Assembly (NCBI GenBank): GCA_002633005.1
Contig: NMRA01000249.1
Location: 566,890 to 601,105, forward strand
Direction of reading: 5' to 3'
DNA from: Phoronis australis
Lineage: Eukaryota > Phoronida > Phoronidae
Length of the DNA stretch: 34,216 bases
Within the stretch, counting starts at the first letter, position 1. Every line of letters begins with the position of its first letter. The translations under genes and the position numbers were made by a program. The notes beneath the pieces are model-generated. The model was not told where the DNA came from. It searched no databases and saw only the letters and a program-made list of their open reading frames with translations. Shown one piece after another: positions 31,340 to 34,216 of the stretch.

Positions 31340-32122
31340 TTGTTTTCGTGGAATAAAAGTAAAAACACAAGTACACATGTACTAATCACCACTGTTACAT
31401 GACCCACCTTCAAGGTACAGCTGGGCAGTGTCTCTGCAATATTGACTTTGAGAAAAATGAAGGAAATTTAGGCAGGATATCAGTGTATCCAACAGGTCAT
31501 ATGTTGTGTGTGCATGATTGGCTCAACCCTGGACCAGTTGCTCTTTCAGCAATTATTATTTCAACATAGAAACTAGGGAAGCGAGATGTGTATTGGTACA
31601 CATGACGTTATTCTGCAGATACTCAAACATGGAATCTTGCGTGTTAAACATCAGTGATGTAACAATAAATCATAACGAGGAGTTCTTAGGCATTTTCAAT
31701 TCAGCAGCAGCTTTGACATTTAATCGATAAGAGCTTTGTTAAGTCACCAATTTTACTTGTGTTTGCCTGCAAATAGGTTTGAATTATTGTTGTATACAAC
31801 AGCCACTTTTAAAGTACACATGCAGCCCTTGGACTCTCAAAATTGATGAAACCTCTAGAAAACAAGACTTTTTCTTCGGCAACAGCATTTAGTAAGCTGT
31901 GTGGTTATGCTGGTCACATTTTACTTAGCTGCATATCGTCCAATGTCCAAGCCTGTGGTGTCCTTGGACAAAGGATTTTGATCAAATCTGAACTCTCTTT
32001 AATGTTTTATTTTGATTATAATGCCCTTCTTATATAATTGTTTCTCATAGTGCGAAGATTGAATTATAGACTGTTTAATATAAAACATTGAAAACATTCT
32101 TGCTGTGGCTGTTGATTTACAG
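31340..32122. other. SPT4 upstream intron, no further gene recognised
   Basis: The first SPT4 exon (the N-terminal zinc-finger half with its first CxxC) was searched for on the plus strand and not found here. Frames at 31518-31730 and 31843-32037 have no recognised content. Confidence 0.4.
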
Positions 32123-32229
32123 ACATTTGAACAGTTTGAGTTCGATGGCTGCGACAATTGTGAAGAATACTTACACCTGAAGAACAACAGAGATGCCGTT
32201 TACGATTGTACAAGTTCAAGTTTTGATGG
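32123..32229 (+). CDS. SUPT4H1: Internal exon of transcription elongation factor SPT4
   Basis: This 107 bp exon translates to [17 protein letters not shown] followed by [11 protein letters not shown]. It is the highly conserved middle of SPT4, the small zinc-finger partner of SPT5 in DSIF, which binds RNA polymerase II in the nucleus and controls pausing and elongation. CDNC is the second half of the zinc-binding cysteine set; the first CxxC lies in the preceding exon, which was not found. The acceptor GTTGATTTACAG precedes 32123 and the donor GATGG|GTTAGT follows 32229 (phase 2), so this is a spliced gene copy and not a processed pseudogene. The C-terminal part (after FDG) was not seen before the window end, so the gene continues to the right. 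A LINE remnant sits in the next intron. Confidence 0.93.
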
Positions 32230-32286
32230 GTTAGTATTATCAAATTCTTTTTGTTTCATCAGAATGTGTTCTATGCTCATTTTTGA

Positions 32287-32870
32287 GTGGCCACCTTCCT
32301 GAATTGGGTTAAAGCCCATGTTGGCATTGATGGTAACAAAGTGCTGACAAACTTGCAAAAGAAGGAGCAAGTGCACCCTGTTTTATACCAGAACCTTGCA
32401 TACCAGTTGCCTATAGGTGCTGCAGAGCAAAGGTAAGACACCGGGTGCACAAACTGTCCATGGATGTATGGAGAAAGCTCTGCATCTGCAGACAAACCAA
32501 GCAAATATTTTCAAGTCCTAATGAACCAAAGGTTCAAAGAAAGTCTTTATGTTTAGACAGACTTGTTATCAGGCAGGTAATCCAGGTTATTACTGGACAT
32601 TGCAACCTAGCTCGGCACCGTAACATCACAGGCCACATGACATGTTCATAGTGTCCCACCTGTAGCCTGGAGGCCGACACTCCTCAACATCTGGTTGAAA
32701 TTTGCCCTTCCTAAACTAGACACCCTAATCTACTACTTGATGGACACATAAACTGCCTGGTTGACATTGCTAGTTCATTCAGGTTTAATAGTCTTTCTAT
32801 CTTTCTGGAACAAACCGTCAGGTTGGAAGATTTTATCCATGAGGAAACTGGTGATGACGGGTTCTCATGA
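32287..32870 (+). pseudogene. LINE (non-LTR retrotransposon) tail: RNase H end and zinc-knuckle region
   Basis: A decayed 3' part of a LINE second reading frame. NWVKAHVGIDGNK (32302-32340), followed after a one-base frameshift by ADKLAKEGAS, is the end of an RNase H domain (W.K.H.G..GN..AD..A). Then, in one frame, come VYRLHK-like basic sequence, LCLDRLVIRQVIQVITGHCNLARH, and CPTCSLEADTPQHLVEICPS, the C..C...H...C knuckle usual at the end of RNase H-bearing LINEs such as the Jockey/I groups. In-frame stops fall at 32649-32651 and after CPS. The frame resumes as RHPNLLLDGHINCLV and runs to TGA at 32868-32870. It lies 57 bases after the SPT4 exon. Confidence 0.85.
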
Positions 32871-33312
32871 GCCATAAACGGGTGATCAGTGTAACGGGCC
32901 CGTCCTTGCAGCCTAAGCAAGCCTGCTGTACGGCAAAAGGCATCTGGCCTCCTGCACTTTTTTCCTGAGTTTTTCATGAGAAGCTTTCACAGAACAATGG
33001 CTACTGATTCCCCTAGCTAATTGGTCTTAATTGCCTCTCAGATTGGCTGATATTGACCTCACTTTTGTTCTGTGGGCAAAACTTGTAAAAGTAGCGCGGT
33101 GGTTTAGCGAGCAGTTGCAATGGTTGTAACTTAGTGTGAACTATCCGTGCGGTTGTAAAAGTTATAACACATTTCATACAAGGACCTGAAACAAATTACT
33201 TAAACTAGAATCTTGGGTTTTAACAATTTTAACTGTCGTGAACTATAGCAATGAAAGTTGTAGCAGTGGAAAAGTTGCAACCTAGTTTAATTAGTGTGAG
33301 CACGGCACTTGT
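32871..33312. other. Probable LINE 3' UTR and SPT4 intron
   Basis: No open frame of note. The first ~120 bases after the LINE stop may be its 3' untranslated region, but no poly-A or repeat tail was seen. Confidence 0.35.
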
Positions 33313-33340
33313 TACTTGGCGAAATAAATTTCGCCAAGTA
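33313..33340. repeat. Perfect 28 bp palindrome
   Basis: TACTTGGCGAAAT and its reverse complement ATTTCGCCAAGTA are separated by AA. It is followed closely by T-rich runs broken by single Gs (33357-33391). It could be a transposon end or a short hairpin. Confidence 0.9.
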
Positions 33341-33450
33341 TATTGCTCTGACACTATGTTTGTTTTTTTGTTTTTTTTTGTTTTTTTTGTTTGTTCGCAC
33401 GATACAGGTCGCAATTTTCGTCCGATCACCACGAAATTTACACATAATAC

Positions 33451-33828
33451 GTACTTCCGGAAGTACTGGAAGCCTATTGTTTTTCGTCAAAATCGGATCC
33501 AAGATGGCGGCTGTGGCGGCCATTTTGTTTTCATTTAAAGGTTCAAATGCTTCTGGAGGCTACAATTTTTTACGTAAAAGGCTAAGAATCGGAACAGTAA
33601 GTGGACCGGAAGTTTGCTACAAGCATTCCGGAAATTGTTTACTTCCGATTAAAGATGGCGGAAATATCGGCGATCGCGCATGCGCACCTCAATTTTGACC
33701 TAAAAACGTTTTCTCCTGTAGAGGGCGCACTATAAGGCCAATTCCTTTGAAGTTTTACGGATATTAGTTTTTTGTGAAATGCTATTACATCAACCCAAAA
33801 AGCCGGAAGTTGCATTCAAGATGGCGGA
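33451..33828. promoter_or_regulatory. Cluster of ETS, YY1 and NRF1-like motifs
   Basis: Within 380 bases are GTACTTCCGGAAGTAC (33451-33466, a palindromic ETS pair), AAGATGGCGG at 33501, 33652 and 33818 (YY1 consensus) with an inverted GGCCATTTTG at 33518, ACCGGAAGT (33605), ACTTCCG (33641), GCGCATGCGC (33676-33685, NRF1 consensus) and GCCGGAAGT (33802). These are the standard elements of CpG-type housekeeping promoters. Whether this is a real promoter for a gene to the right, an internal SPT4 element or a repeat carrying such sites cannot be told from the window. Confidence 0.45.
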
Positions 33829-34216
33829 TCTTGTGCATGTTGACCTATTTTCAGTCGTACGTAGATGCTATTTAAACGGGTGAAGGAAAAGACGTGAATT
33901 TTTGCATGTGGATTCTCTAAGGTATATTCTTTCAAATGAACGGTAGCAATTTTTTTCTCAGACTTACCGTTTTCGAGTTATTTGACTTTGAATTTCTTAA
34001 AAAATAAGCAAAATTTCATTTTTTTCGAACAATTTACGGAATTAGGCGATACCATCTGTTTAGATAGAATTTTGAACGGGCTTTCAGAAGATGTTTTCCA
34101 TTTTTCGCTAGGACGTCTACTTTTAGAGTTATTTGAGATTTTCTGATAACGCTGTTCCTTTGTTGAGCGCTCTTGCTGCATTGATGTTGGTATATCCTCT
34201 TTTGAACTAGACTGTA
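33829..34216. other. No gene recognised at right edge
   Basis: AT-rich DNA with several GAGTTATTTGA-type repeats (GTTTTCGAGTTATTTGACTTTG and TAGAGTTATTTGAGATTTT). No SPT4 downstream exon was found here. Confidence 0.35.

Overview
The window is animal nuclear DNA. Split genes have clean GT/AG junctions and consistent intron phases, a single conserved SPT4 exon lies near the right end, and most of the rest is introns filled with transposon debris (Ty3/gypsy LTR element, Penelope-like element, RNase H-bearing LINE, tRNA-derived SINE, MITEs). The mixture, the C-type-lectin exons and the roughly 2% mismatch between sequences duplicated at assembly joins fit a highly heterozygous marine invertebrate, for example amphioxus, hemichordate or echinoderm. 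That assignment is inference; no species-diagnostic sequence was recognised.

Left part (about 1.0-19.5 kb, minus strand): exons of a membrane C-type lectin. Read in transcription order they are a three-exon C-type lectin domain with EPN and WND motifs (19473-17976), a second, two-exon domain with QPS and WND (4123-3295), a Thr/Ser/Pro-rich mucin-like stalk with a 21-unit trinucleotide repeat (2282-1487), and a terminal exon with one transmembrane helix and a very short basic tail (1199-1016). Every junction between lectin exons, and from lectin to stalk, is phase 1. The two domains can therefore belong to one gene with a ~13.8 kb intron, although two neighbouring genes are also possible. No signal-peptide exon was found. 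The large intron holds an old Ty3/gypsy element (8813-12949) with ~135 bp LTRs, a PBS, a 4 bp target duplication and broken gag-pol, plus a 407 bp inverted-repeat element and other repeats.

Middle (19.5-30.4 kb): no confident gene. It contains ends of the CAGTGGCGGATC type, MITEs with target duplications, a 158 bp near-perfect foldback, and an orphan pair of histone-type 3' hairpins. It also has four single-N assembly joins, three of which are flanked by equal-length direct duplications that look like unmerged haplotype overlaps.

Right part (30.4-34.2 kb, plus strand): a tRNA-headed SINE; a 5'-truncated Penelope-like element with a GIY-YIG domain followed by a hammerhead-ribozyme-like fold; an SPT4 (transcription elongation factor) exon; a decayed LINE tail with RNase H and zinc-knuckle remains in the following SPT4 intron; and a cluster of ETS, YY1 and NRF1-like motifs that resembles a housekeeping promoter or a repeat carrying one.
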